A DNA stretch of 8,864 nucleotides from Flavobacteriales bacterium (GCA_014239715.1 JAAZYJ010000273.1:1-8864); one strand, 5' to 3'. Positions 1-6,981 are shown, counted from the first letter of the stretch. A program made the numbers and translations. The notes: generated by a model from the letters alone, not told the origin.

Positions 1-905
1 AACCACCCCAAGCCAATGGATGTATTGTTCGATTGGTGTGTCACTTTTCGCGTTAGTGCCAATTCTTCGTTTGAGTGGTCAAATTGTGCTTTCACAAATT
101 TGGTCAGATCTTGAACGGTTGAAGAGATCCCGCCTGCGCCGGTCAGCGCATTTAGATCATGACAGGGCATCGCATTGCCAATGGCGTCCAATCCCGTTAC
201 CCGAGCGGTTAGCTTGTCGCATAGTGAAGAGCTCTTCTGCATGCCATATTTACTGAAGATCTTTGTTTGCAGCAATTCTTCAAAGTCCATTTTTGCAGCC
301 TCTGATAAAACATTAGCCAGGATGCTGACTGCGACATTCGAGTACGCGAAAGCGGTGCCGGGTTTAGACTCGGGAATAAAGTGTTTATTGAGATACTCAA
401 TTAGATTTTCTTTTGTGTAATTTTTCTCGGGATTCATACCGCTCCATCGATTCAGGTTATTCGGCATGTTAGGAAAACCTGCCGTATGATTGGCAAGCTG
501 CTGGAGCTGGACCTCCTTAATTTTGCTTTTTTTAACCTTCAGATACTTGTATACGGGATCTGTCAATTTCAGTTTTTCTTCTTTTACCAGATCTGCAAGC
601 AAGGTGGAGGTGAACACTTTAGAAATGGATCCGATCTGAAAAACCCGATCGCTGTTTTCTACATGTTGAATGGAGCTGTTTTGCTTTTTGGCCCCATAAA
701 ATGTTTCGTTGCTTTTGCTGATTACAACGAGGGCAATTTCGGAATGGTTGGGCAATTTGCTCAAAAGTGAAGAAACTTTCTTGTCGCAGGAGTCCAGCAC
801 TGTCGATTGATTTTGCTTGTTTGCGGGAGTCACACTGCTGGTTTGGGTATTTCCCCATATGGTTACGGTGGCCAGTATAAGCAGTAGTAAGGCTTTTTCT
901 TTCAT
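1..905 (-). CDS. Serine hydrolase, class C beta-lactamase/PBP-like family (partial, runs off left edge)
   Basis: An open frame runs from the ATG at 905 to the window edge without a stop, giving 301 residues of an incomplete gene. Residues 1-20 look like a Sec signal peptide (Lys-rich start, then LLLLILATV), so the enzyme should act in the periplasm or outside the cell. Family landmarks occur in order: the SxxK nucleophile motif S93-I-S-K96 in 'IGSISKVFTS', the 'NHTAGFP' segment at 139-145, the second motif Y188-S-N190 in 'GTAFAYSN', and the 'GAGGISSTVQDLTKF' block at 256-270. The third motif (HxG or KTG) is expected soon after 'GLGW' and lies outside the window. The family includes D-alanyl-D-alanine peptidases, class C beta-lactamases and esterases, and the substrate cannot be told from this fragment. 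It lies 156 bases downstream of the lipase on the same strand. Family assignment is firm; any claim of antibiotic resistance would be unsupported. Confidence 0.93.
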   Translation of the reverse strand, partial: MKEKALLLLILATVTIWGNTQTSSVTPANKQNQSTVLDSCDKKVSSLLSKLPNHSEIALVVISKSNETFYGAKKQNSSIQHVENSDRVFQIGSISKVFTSTLLADLVKEEKLKLTDPVYKYLKVKKSKIKEVQLQQLANHTAGFPNMPNNLNRWSGMNPEKNYTKENLIEYLNKHFIPESKPGTAFAYSNVAVSILANVLSEAAKMDFEELLQTKIFSKYGMQKSSSLCDKLTARVTGLDAIGNAMPCHDLNALTGAGGISSTVQDLTKFVKAQFDHSNEELALTRKVTHQSNNTSIGLGW

Positions 906-959
906 TTTCAATGGTTTGATGTATTTAATGTACGATTCAATTAAGAATAAACTGCATTT

Positions 960-978
960 GTTTACACCAATGGTAAAC
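960..978. promoter_or_regulatory. Inverted repeat upstream of the serine hydrolase (candidate operator)
   Basis: The arms GTTTAC (960-965) and GTAAAC (973-978) form a perfect 6-base inverted repeat around a 7-base spacer. It lies 54 bases before the ATG of the serine hydrolase at 905. Position and symmetry suit a dimeric repressor site, or a weak hairpin in the leader. On the minus strand the spacer side contains TACCATTG, one mismatch from TAnnTTTG, but no matching -33 element is well placed. A dyad this short can occur by chance in AT-rich DNA. Confidence 0.25.
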
Positions 979-1061
979 TGATTACATGAAAAGAAAAATG
1001 CCTCAAAGGTCGGAAAACGATCAGCCGGGTTAAATTAGGTAAATAATGATCACACAGGTTT

Positions 1062-2234
1062 CTACAGGTTTTCTGGCAGACACCTTCTTTTCAGAGAATC
1101 GTATTCTTTTGGTAAATATTTCTGAAGAACACCAACGTAATAATTGTACGGCTTGTGCTGGAAGAATGCGGGTTCTTTCTTGTAGAATGTGCCGTTATCA
1201 TCTTGTAGGAGATCTGTCAGATCGTATTCTGAAAGCTGAGATTCTTCTATTGCAACAGTGGGGTAGATAAAAGGTCGAAGAGTCATAATCTCGCCGGCTT
1301 TGTAATAGTTGATGTCTTTGGTGTATTCAGGCATCTCAATTGAGGTGATCACCTTAGAAACAAATCGTTCAATTTGTCGATTAGAGAAGCCTATATGATT
1401 GGCCAGCGTTCGTTCAAAATTACGAGCCACGAATTCCACACCCAGTTTTTTCAGGCTCAATTTTTCCTTGCCACTGATGGTATTGAATATGCGCTCAGTA
1501 TTTATTAACTTTTTGTCTTCATCGTAATGCACCGGCATCTCGTGGATCATATCCGCGGGATTGATGATCCTGAAGCTTGTTTTATTCGCGCTGTACATCG
1601 CATTGTATTCCTCAGCGAATGCTTTGTTTCCCACCATTGGGCTGGCAAAGCTGTACGTTTTAAACTTGTTTTTGTCTGATACTATTTCTGAAGGTAAGTT
1701 CTCGAGGTAAGTCCGGCAAAGTGTTGCAAGTGCGCCACCCTGACTATGGCCGGTGATCAGTATAGAGTGAATTCCTTGAGCATTCAGATTTTTGATCTGC
1801 TCCAACAGACTCGGCGCTTGCAAAAGGATAGCAAGCGCATAACCTGAATGCACAGCCGCTAAAGTGTCGTTTACAAACTGATAAGTATGCTCTTTATTAT
1901 TGATCTTGACGAGCCCTTTTGCAGGGATCATAGCAGAATACATGTTTTCGATCCAGCTTGTTACTTGAGCGGTAGACCCTCTAAAATGTATTACTCCTGT
2001 TTTGCCTGTTGAGTAGATCTGGAATTGATTGTCCATCCCGATGGTTTCGGAAGTAAACTTCTTTTTATAGCCTTTGGGGATTATATCTGTATCATCTTCA
2101 TACAGCTCAAGAAAAGTATAGCTGTTGCAAATGGCGATAAGGTCTCGAGCCTCTTCAGGTTCAAATCCGGGATTTAGCTGAGCGTTCAGATTAACGCTGA
2201 TCACAAGAATAACAATGCTCGTAAAAATCTTCAT
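1062..2234 (-). CDS. Secreted class 3 (alpha/beta-hydrolase) lipase
   Basis: This 390-residue protein hydrolyses ester bonds, probably of acylglycerols, outside the inner membrane. Residues 1-19 (MKIFTSIVILVISVNLNAQ) are a typical signal peptide. That favours the ATG at 2234 over an in-frame GTG at 2264, which would add ten hydrophobic residues. Lipase_3 features are in order: the oxyanion-loop 'IHFRGST' (82-88), the nucleophile elbow G162-H-S164-Q-G-G167, the family block 'FASPMVGNKAFAEEYN' (196-211), a likely catalytic Asp228 in 'NPADMIHEMPV', and a candidate His280 in 'LANHIGF'. Residues 320-390 are a tail I do not recognise, without a T9SS sorting signal. That suggests a periplasmic enzyme, or export by another route. 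It has its own upstream gap with a candidate promoter. Family confidence is high, substrate unknown. Confidence 0.92.
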   Translation of the reverse strand: MKIFTSIVILVISVNLNAQLNPGFEPEEARDLIAICNSYTFLELYEDDTDIIPKGYKKKFTSETIGMDNQFQIYSTGKTGVIHFRGSTAQVTSWIENMYSAMIPAKGLVKINNKEHTYQFVNDTLAAVHSGYALAILLQAPSLLEQIKNLNAQGIHSILITGHSQGGALATLCRTYLENLPSEIVSDKNKFKTYSFASPMVGNKAFAEEYNAMYSANKTSFRIINPADMIHEMPVHYDEDKKLINTERIFNTISGKEKLSLKKLGVEFVARNFERTLANHIGFSNRQIERFVSKVITSIEMPEYTKDINYYKAGEIMTLRPFIYPTVAIEESQLSEYDLTDLLQDDNGTFYKKEPAFFQHKPYNYYVGVLQKYLPKEYDSLKRRCLPENL

Positions 2235-2317
2235 CGTAATCGAAATAAGGATTGGTATTAGCACTTATAATTGTTTCCTACCTGCAATTTTCAAACCAGT
2301 CTAACTTTCCCAATCCA

Positions 2318-2325
2318 CAAATGTA
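2318..2325 (-). promoter_or_regulatory. Candidate Bacteroidota -7 promoter element for the lipase
   Basis: The minus strand reads TACATTTG, an exact match to the Bacteroidota -7 consensus TAnnTTTG. It lies 83 bases before the lipase ATG. I find no good TTG or TTTG at the usual distance upstream, so it is only half a promoter. An 11-base palindrome (CGAATGATTCG, 2330-2340) abuts it upstream and could be a regulator site. Confidence 0.35.
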
Positions 2326-2378
2326 CTAACGAATGATTCGGATTATTGTTATCAGATCATGTAACGAACATTGTTCAA

Positions 2379-2606
2379 CTAGTGTTCCGCCATCAGCTTG
2401 CCCGTGGATATTATTCCATATTTATTTCGCAATTGAAAAATTAAGGTTCCGGATGGCAACCCTTCTTTTTCGACCACGATTCTGTTTGAGCCAATATTCT
2501 TGATTGTCCTGATCTCTTTTCCCAGGAGGTCATACAAAATACAGGTATATGGTTCATTTGAGTGATTTTCAAATTCAATTGTTGTACGCTGTTTGAATGG
2601 GTTTGG
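2379..2606 (-). pseudogene. Severed T9SS type A C-terminal sorting domain (in frame after a stop)
   Basis: Directly after the TAA at 2607-2609, the same frame stays open for 75 codons to a TAG at 2379-2381. The product begins PNPFKQRTTIEFE, continues with 'CILYDLLGKEIRTI' and 'EGLPSGTLIFQL', and ends 'STGKLMAEH'. This matches the Por_Secre_tail/TIGR04183 sorting domain pattern: a start at (V)YPNPF, then a 'lyD..G' strand, an 'L.sG.y' strand and a closing 'GKl' strand. T9SS uses such domains to carry cargo across the outer membrane and then removes them. There is no ATG or leader of its own, so it is the tail of the upstream gene and not a separate gene. It is translated only if the TAA is read through, or if the TAA is a sequencing error. 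Confidence 0.88.
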
Positions 2607-3140
2607 TTAAACGTTGATTTCTTGATCTTCAGTGATTTCTATTAATCCGGTACCCGGATCTACCAGGCAGGAGTCAAGCGTGCTCTCCATTATGAGCATG
2701 CCCCAGTCTGTTCCAGTGGTAAATGTGTATTCCAGGTTACACAGGTACGTTTCGTTCGCCAGTTGCGGAGTGCCCTCAAGGATAACACGAAAGCCAATGG
2801 CTCCTGCATACAATTGGAATGCTGCAGGGACAGCCAAAGTGTCTCCCTGATAGACGGGGACAAATGTTCCCAGTGAGTCTCGGAAAGCTGCATGTATTGG
2901 CGAAACTCCCGGATCTGTGCTATCGACTACCACTTTAAAGTCAACTCCGGTTATAAAACCTGTTGACAGCAATGACCCACCGAAACCAATATTCCCTATA
3001 CCTGCAGACGGCAATGAACCATAATAGGTGTACACGGTGTCGTTCTCATATTGACCTTGCTGATAAGAAGGTAAAACAATGGGTTGGGCAACTAGGCTTG
3101 TAAATGCTAAAAGTAAGAGTAGGGTAGAGATTGCTTTCAT
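2607..3140 (-). CDS. Secreted protein of unknown function, truncated by an in-frame stop before its T9SS domain
   Basis: This 177-residue product starts at the ATG at 3140, behind an A-rich leader typical of Bacteroidota. Residues 1-18 are a signal peptide with likely cleavage at VA|Q. The mature part (19-177) is rich in Gly, Thr, Tyr and Asp and low in Lys, as expected of a beta-rich extracellular protein. It has two Cys residues, in 'YLCNL' and 'LDSCLV'. I recognise no catalytic motif or named domain. The frame ends in 'EINV' followed by TAA, then continues in frame into an intact T9SS sorting domain. The ancestral product was therefore probably 253 residues and secreted by T9SS. As written, it would be released into the periplasm without a sorting tag. 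It has its own 251-base upstream gap, in which I see no convincing promoter. Confidence 0.8.
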   Translation of the reverse strand: MKAISTLLLLLAFTSLVAQPIVLPSYQQGQYENDTVYTYYGSLPSAGIGNIGFGGSLLSTGFITGVDFKVVVDSTDPGVSPIHAAFRDSLGTFVPVYQGDTLAVPAAFQLYAGAIGFRVILEGTPQLANETYLCNLEYTFTTGTDWGMLIMESTLDSCLVDPGTGLIEITEDQEINV

Positions 3141-3391
3141 GGGTGTTATTTTTTTAAAAGTGTTGAGGTTGCTTTAAGGGTTGTTAAGCAATGAGGATAC
3201 ATTCACCCTTCATAACTAAACTTGAGCCACCTTACAATTTATTAAATTATACTCGGAATTCGATGACATTATATTCAAATGGCGATAATACATGGTGATC
3301 GAATACAACTTTTGTATGAACGGCGTCCACTGAGTCAATTCGGGGAAATATTTCGAATGGATCAGATGATCGTCGCTCCTGACGCAGACGC

Positions 3392-3910
3392 TTAATTGAA
3401 GAACCAGGATAAGACCCCCAACCCGGGAAAGAAAATAAGCGGAATGATCAATGACCAAAGATATACCTGTTCGTAATAACTGGCAATATGCAAACCTGAC
3501 AGCAAGAGCAGATCGTCATCGACTTCAGATTGTATCTGGCCTCCTTTTGCAGAGCTCGAGTAGTGTATGATTGGACTTCTTGATCTATAAAGTCTATATT
3601 TCATTGGCCAGAAATTTTCAAGCTTCCAGATGAACTTGACTTCGCCCATCGATACAATCGCCTTTGTACTCCATCCATTGTAGGAAATTTCGCCGATTAT
3701 TGACTGATCGTTTCTATCAACAATGGTTGTTTTTGGCTTAAAAAACCCTTTCGTGTCAAACTGATAGCGATTCGAATTTAATTCGCCGACCGATGTTTTC
3801 GCAAATGTTTCACTGATCAACATTCCAACCTGCTCTTCATCGGCAAAGATCTTAAAGTGACTTGACCACCAGTCCTTTTTCCAGTTTAGATTTTTTATAT
3901 GCACCTGCAT
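3392..3910 (-). CDS. Hypothetical protein with a C-terminal membrane anchor, in operon with sppA
   Basis: I do not recognise this 172-residue protein. It has no signal peptide. Residues 1-145 alternate short polar and aromatic stretches ('HFKIFADEEQVGML', 'YQFDTKGFF', 'IIGEISYNGW', 'VKFIWKLENFW'), suggesting consecutive beta strands. Near 136-141 an Asp-rich 'DDDLLLLSG' leads into a hydrophobic end. Residues 149-171 (YLWSLIIPLIFFPGLGVLSW) form a probable single transmembrane helix at the very C-terminus. The soluble part would then face the cytoplasm, tail-anchored. The strand pattern recalls Tubby/LURP-like barrels, but that is a guess. It starts 29 bases after the sppA stop on the same strand with no terminator between, so co-transcription is likely. 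A role linked to membrane proteolysis is inference from position only. Confidence 0.8.
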   Translation of the reverse strand: MQVHIKNLNWKKDWWSSHFKIFADEEQVGMLISETFAKTSVGELNSNRYQFDTKGFFKPKTTIVDRNDQSIIGEISYNGWSTKAIVSMGEVKFIWKLENFWPMKYRLYRSRSPIIHYSSSAKGGQIQSEVDDDLLLLSGLHIASYYEQVYLWSLIIPLIFFPGLGVLSWFFN

Positions 3911-3939
3911 TAAACGGTTCTAAAGTTGCTTGCATTCGA

Positions 3940-5772
3940 CTACTTACTTAGTTGATTGTTAAAGTAAAGCTCGAATGGTAATCTGGCCTGAATTCCTTTC
4001 ATTCCTGTCGCTTCATCGATCGCTTTTAGCTGCTTCATAAGTTGCATGCTAAGTCCAGGCTCCTTTTTGTCTTTGCCCTCGTCCATTGCTTCAGCAAATT
4101 GTTCGAGCAATACCTCCAGGTCATTGTCCTCGATCAACGGATATTCGATCACACAAACATCGTCCTCTTCTATTTCGCTCATTTCTGCTGCGTAATTGAT
4201 GGCGTCCCTGATACCGCCCAGCTCGTCAACGAGTCCGATCTCAACCGCATCGATGCCGCTCCAGACTCTGCCTTGCCCAATACTGTCAACACCGGCAACA
4301 TCCAGGGCATCCCGACCGTTCGCTACGCGCCTTTTAAATAGATCATAGACCTCATCAACCCCTTCCTGGATGATCTTTATTTCAGCATCTTCAAGTGGTT
4401 TTGTTATGTTTAGCATGGCGTATTCATTGGTTTCTACCCGATCGGTTGTTATCCCGATGTGATCGGTCAAAAGTCCTTCAATATTAGGGATTACGCCAAA
4501 GACACCGATCGAACCCGTAAGCGTGTTTGGCTGGGCGTATATCTTATCTGCGGCACAAGAAATGTAGTAGCCGCCTGATGCCGCATAATCTCCCATGGAT
4601 ACAATGACGGGCTTATCCGTTTCTTCTAATAATTTCAATTCTCTCCAGATCACATCAGAAGCAAGTGCACTTCCGCCGGGAGAGTTGACTCGGAAAACAA
4701 CCGCTTTTACACTGTCATTTAATCTGGCAGCTCGAAGTGCTTTAGATACGCCTTCGGAACCGATGGATTCCATATCTCCTTCGCCGCCGCTTATACCTCC
4801 GGTTGCATACACCACGGCAATATTACCTTTGCGATTACCTTTCTTGCGCTTCTTCTTTTGTTGCTGTTTGGCATATTTAAGGAACTCAACAACGTTAAGG
4901 TCCTTCGTTGTTTCGACACCCATTTTGACCTTCAAAAGATCGATCATCTCGTCTTTGTATTTTGATCCGTCCACCATTTTGTGATCGACGGCGTCCTGAG
5001 CGTTTCTTACTAATACACTATCTGCGATCTTATCCAGATCATCCATACTTATACCACGTTCATTTTCTATGCCTTTTTTCATGTGGTTCCACATGGATGA
5101 AAGTAGGGTTTCCATCTGTGCTCTGTTCGCGTCACTCATGTGGTCTAGCATGAACGGTTCTACAGCACTTTTAAATTTGTTGTTCGATCCTCGAATGATC
5201 TGCATATCGACTCCCCATTTATCAAGCATTGTCTTAAAAAACATCAATTCAGCTCCAAGGCCCCTGAAATCAACGGCACCTTCCGGATAGATGTACATTT
5301 CATCGGCAACAGATGCCAGATAATAGTTGCTTTGAAAATAGACCTCGCTGTAGGCAACAATGAATTTGTTCGATTTTTTGAAATCGATCAGTGCCTGTCT
5401 AATTTCTTCATGTGTAGCCATGCCTGCCGCTACAACCCCTGAGATGTCGAGGTATATTCCTTTGATCTTATCATCTTCTTTGGCAGCACCAATTCCCGCC
5501 AGAATCGCATCGATCCCGAGCCTGTCGTCCAATTGAAAGCTGGTTTGAGAAAAGGTTGTGTGAGTCCTTTCAGACAGAAGCTTGTTTAGCTTAATGTGCA
5601 GAAATGAATTGTCAGAAAGTTTATCTGATTTTGCCTCATATTGTGTGCCGAAACTTCCGAAAAGGGCACTCAAGCTGCCAACAAAGAAAAAGGTAACGAT
5701 AATGCCTCCTAATATAAAGGCAACCAATGAGGCTAAGAATGATGCTAGTAATGTTCTAAAAAATGATCTCAT
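3940..5772 (-). CDS. sppA: Signal peptide peptidase SppA, 67K-type (family S49)
   Basis: SppA is an inner-membrane serine protease that degrades signal peptides left after secretion. This 610-residue protein has the long two-domain form, close to the 618 residues of the E. coli enzyme. Residues 8-35 are an N-terminal membrane anchor. The catalytic Lys201 lies in the N-terminal domain ('NKFKSAVEPF', matching E. coli K209). The nucleophile Ser399 lies in the C-terminal domain ('GDYAASGGYY', matching S409). 'FRVNSPGGS' (360-368) and 'LTGSIGVFG' (418-426) are further S49 landmarks. A very Lys/Arg-rich stretch (residues 301-316) joins the two domains. The ATG at 5772 is directly followed by the anchor and is the natural start. 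The gene diverges from folK across 120 bases, and the small membrane protein follows 29 bases downstream. No convincing sppA promoter was found by eye. Confidence 0.97.
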   Translation of the reverse strand: MRSFFRTLLASFLASLVAFILGGIIVTFFFVGSLSALFGSFGTQYEAKSDKLSDNSFLHIKLNKLLSERTHTTFSQTSFQLDDRLGIDAILAGIGAAKEDDKIKGIYLDISGVVAAGMATHEEIRQALIDFKKSNKFIVAYSEVYFQSNYYLASVADEMYIYPEGAVDFRGLGAELMFFKTMLDKWGVDMQIIRGSNNKFKSAVEPFMLDHMSDANRAQMETLLSSMWNHMKKGIENERGISMDDLDKIADSVLVRNAQDAVDHKMVDGSKYKDEMIDLLKVKMGVETTKDLNVVEFLKYAKQQQKKKRKKGNRKGNIAVVYATGGISGGEGDMESIGSEGVSKALRAARLNDSVKAVVFRVNSPGGSALASDVIWRELKLLEETDKPVIVSMGDYAASGGYYISCAADKIYAQPNTLTGSIGVFGVIPNIEGLLTDHIGITTDRVETNEYAMLNITKPLEDAEIKIIQEGVDEVYDLFKRRVANGRDALDVAGVDSIGQGRVWSGIDAVEIGLVDELGGIRDAINYAAEMSEIEEDDVCVIEYPLIEDNDLEVLLEQFAEAMDEGKDKKEPGLSMQLMKQLKAIDEATGMKGIQARLPFELYFNNQLSK

Positions 5773-5855
5773 GTGAATTCAGTTGTATAATTGTTGTGAA
5801 GCTAAAGTATAACTTGCGGATGGAAGACCGTTAAGAATATACACAAGTGGTTTTT

Positions 5856-5887
5856 TTTGAGTACAACGGGTAAGAAACGTAGTTTTG
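5856..5887 (+). promoter_or_regulatory. Bacteroidota-type promoter for folK
   Basis: TTTG at 5856-5859 and TAGTTTTG at 5880-5887 (exact TAnnTTTG) are separated by 20 bases, a normal spacing for the -33/-7 promoters of this phylum. The -7 element ends only 5 bases before the folK ATG at 5893. Transcription would therefore start at or within a few bases of the start codon, giving a leaderless or nearly leaderless mRNA. It should serve folK and the overlapping kinase gene. Confidence 0.6.
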
Positions 5888-5892
5888 TGAAT

Positions 5893-6378
5893 ATGAAATA
5901 CAGTGTGGTAATTGGCTTGGGGGCCAATTTAGGCGATCGTAAAGAAAGCATTGACTCCGCGATCAGGGCGATCCGGCAGCATGGAGAGCTCGTGAGCAGA
6001 TCGTCGATTTACGAAACTTCTGCATGGGGCTATGACTCGCAGAACAATTATTACAATGTTTGCGTAGAGCTCGAAACAGCCTTGGAACCGATTCCGTTAC
6101 TTGATGAGCTCCTGAAAATCGAAAATGAGCTGGGACGAACACGTTCTCATTCAGGGTATGAAGACCGACTTATTGATATAGACATTTTGTTGTTCGGGAA
6201 TCGCATAGAGAGCTTACCTTCACTTAAAATACCTCATCCTCATTTCCATAACAGGAAATTTGTTTTGGTCCCAATGAATGAAATTGCGCCGAACCGAGTG
6301 CATCCAATTTTTAACAAGACCATTAATGAGCTATTGAATTTATGTTTAGATTCAATTCAAATTTGTCAGATTGGATAA
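5893..6378 (+). CDS. folK: 6-hydroxymethyl-7,8-dihydropterin pyrophosphokinase (HPPK)
   Basis: HPPK transfers pyrophosphate from ATP to 6-hydroxymethyl-7,8-dihydropterin in cytosolic folate synthesis. From the ATG at 5893 it is 161 residues (E. coli enzyme 159). The in-frame TTG at 5857 would add a 12-residue leader absent from the family and would lie inside the promoter, so I reject it. Landmarks: 'GLGANLGDR' (8-16), 'YETSAWGY' (40-47), and the signature 'DRLIDIDILLFG' (91-102) with R92 and metal ligands D95 and D97. 'PHPHFHNRKFVLVP' (114-127) supplies H115 and R121. These key residues carry the same numbers as in E. coli HPPK. The protein looks complete and active. It diverges from sppA and overlaps the next gene by 8 bases. 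Confidence 0.96.
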   Translation: MKYSVVIGLGANLGDRKESIDSAIRAIRQHGELVSRSSIYETSAWGYDSQNNYYNVCVELETALEPIPLLDELLKIENELGRTRSHSGYEDRLIDIDILLFGNRIESLPSLKIPHPHFHNRKFVLVPMNEIAPNRVHPIFNKTINELLNLCLDSIQICQIG

Positions 6379-6979
6379 GTCTCCATTTATAGTCATTGAA
6401 GGTAATATTGGTGTGGGTAAAACCAGTCTCGCAAAAGCGTTGTCGGAAAAGTGGGATTATTCACTGGTTCTCGAAGAATTTGAGGAAAACGAATTTCTAA
6501 GTGATTTCTACAAGAGCGATGCCAATATGAATTTTCAGACTGAGCTGAGGTTCATCGTAGACCGGTTCAGTCAGCTAAGGAAGGCATTGGAATTGAATAG
6601 ACCAATAGTGACGGATTATTTCATAGAAAAGTCATTGATTTTTTCTGAAAACAGTTTGTCCGCAAGAGAATTTAGACTGTTCCAGGAAGTATATCAAATT
6701 TTATTTGATAAGATCAGACGACCGGACCTGTACATATATCTGAGCTCAGATGTAGCGCGACTCCAATCAAACATAAGGAGGCGTAATCGAAATATGGAGC
6801 AGGATATTTCCGGTGAATATTTAGAGCAGATCAATAAAAGATATTTAAAGTATGTTTCGGCGCATAAAGAGCTGAATTCACTTTTTTTGGATGTAACCAA
6901 ATATGATTTTCTACGATACCCCGAACATTTAGCAGAAATTGAGTCTTTAATTCAATCCAAATTGTTGGCGATTCAGTAG
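6371..6979 (+). CDS. Deoxynucleoside kinase (dNK/dGK-dAK family)
   Basis: This 202-residue cytosolic enzyme phosphorylates a deoxynucleoside, probably a purine one, for dNTP salvage. Motifs: P-loop G11-NIGVGKT18, the acidic pair E35-E36 in 'LVLEEFEENEFLSDFY', 'FIVDRFSQLRKAL' (61-73), 'TDYFIEKSLIFSENSL' (81-96), and the Arg-rich LID 'IRRRNRNMEQ' (135-144) followed by 'YLEQINKRYLKYV'. The start is unusual. The frame is closed by an in-frame TAG shortly upstream, the first internal ATG is at residue 53, beyond the P-loop, and no ATG precedes the motif. The TTG at 6371 is the best choice; a nearby ATT is the only other sort of candidate. The 8-base overlap with the end of folK suggests translational coupling. 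Purine versus pyrimidine preference is not settled by sequence alone. Confidence 0.93.
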   Translation: MDKSPFIVIEGNIGVGKTSLAKALSEKWDYSLVLEEFEENEFLSDFYKSDANMNFQTELRFIVDRFSQLRKALELNRPIVTDYFIEKSLIFSENSLSAREFRLFQEVYQILFDKIRRPDLYIYLSSDVARLQSNIRRRNRNMEQDISGEYLEQINKRYLKYVSAHKELNSLFLDVTKYDFLRYPEHLAEIESLIQSKLLAIQ

Positions 6980-6981
6980 GT

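Noticed and set aside
486..770. Plus-strand open frame of 94 residues
   Set aside because: It is antisense to the serine hydrolase, whose SxxK and YxN motifs on the minus strand establish the real frame.
2235..2264. Longer lipase start at GTG 2264
   Set aside because: The ATG at 2234 gives a standard signal peptide; the extension would only add another hydrophobic stretch in front of it.
2607..2609. TAA recoded as an amino acid genome-wide
   Set aside because: folK, the 172-residue gene and the lipoprotein gene all end at TAA exactly where their families or contexts expect an end.
3216..3458. Minus-strand open frame of 80 residues with a TTG start
   Set aside because: It begins inside the 172-residue gene in another frame, has no leader, and its composition shows no recognisable domain. 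Most of it is intergenic.
4595..4984. Plus-strand open frame of 129 residues inside sppA
   Set aside because: It is antisense to the conserved catalytic region of SppA, so it is a shadow frame.
5857..5892. Longer folK start at TTG 5857
   Set aside because: It adds 12 residues not seen in HPPK, and the codons overlap a good promoter. The ATG at 5893 gives the usual family N-terminus and E. coli-like residue numbering.
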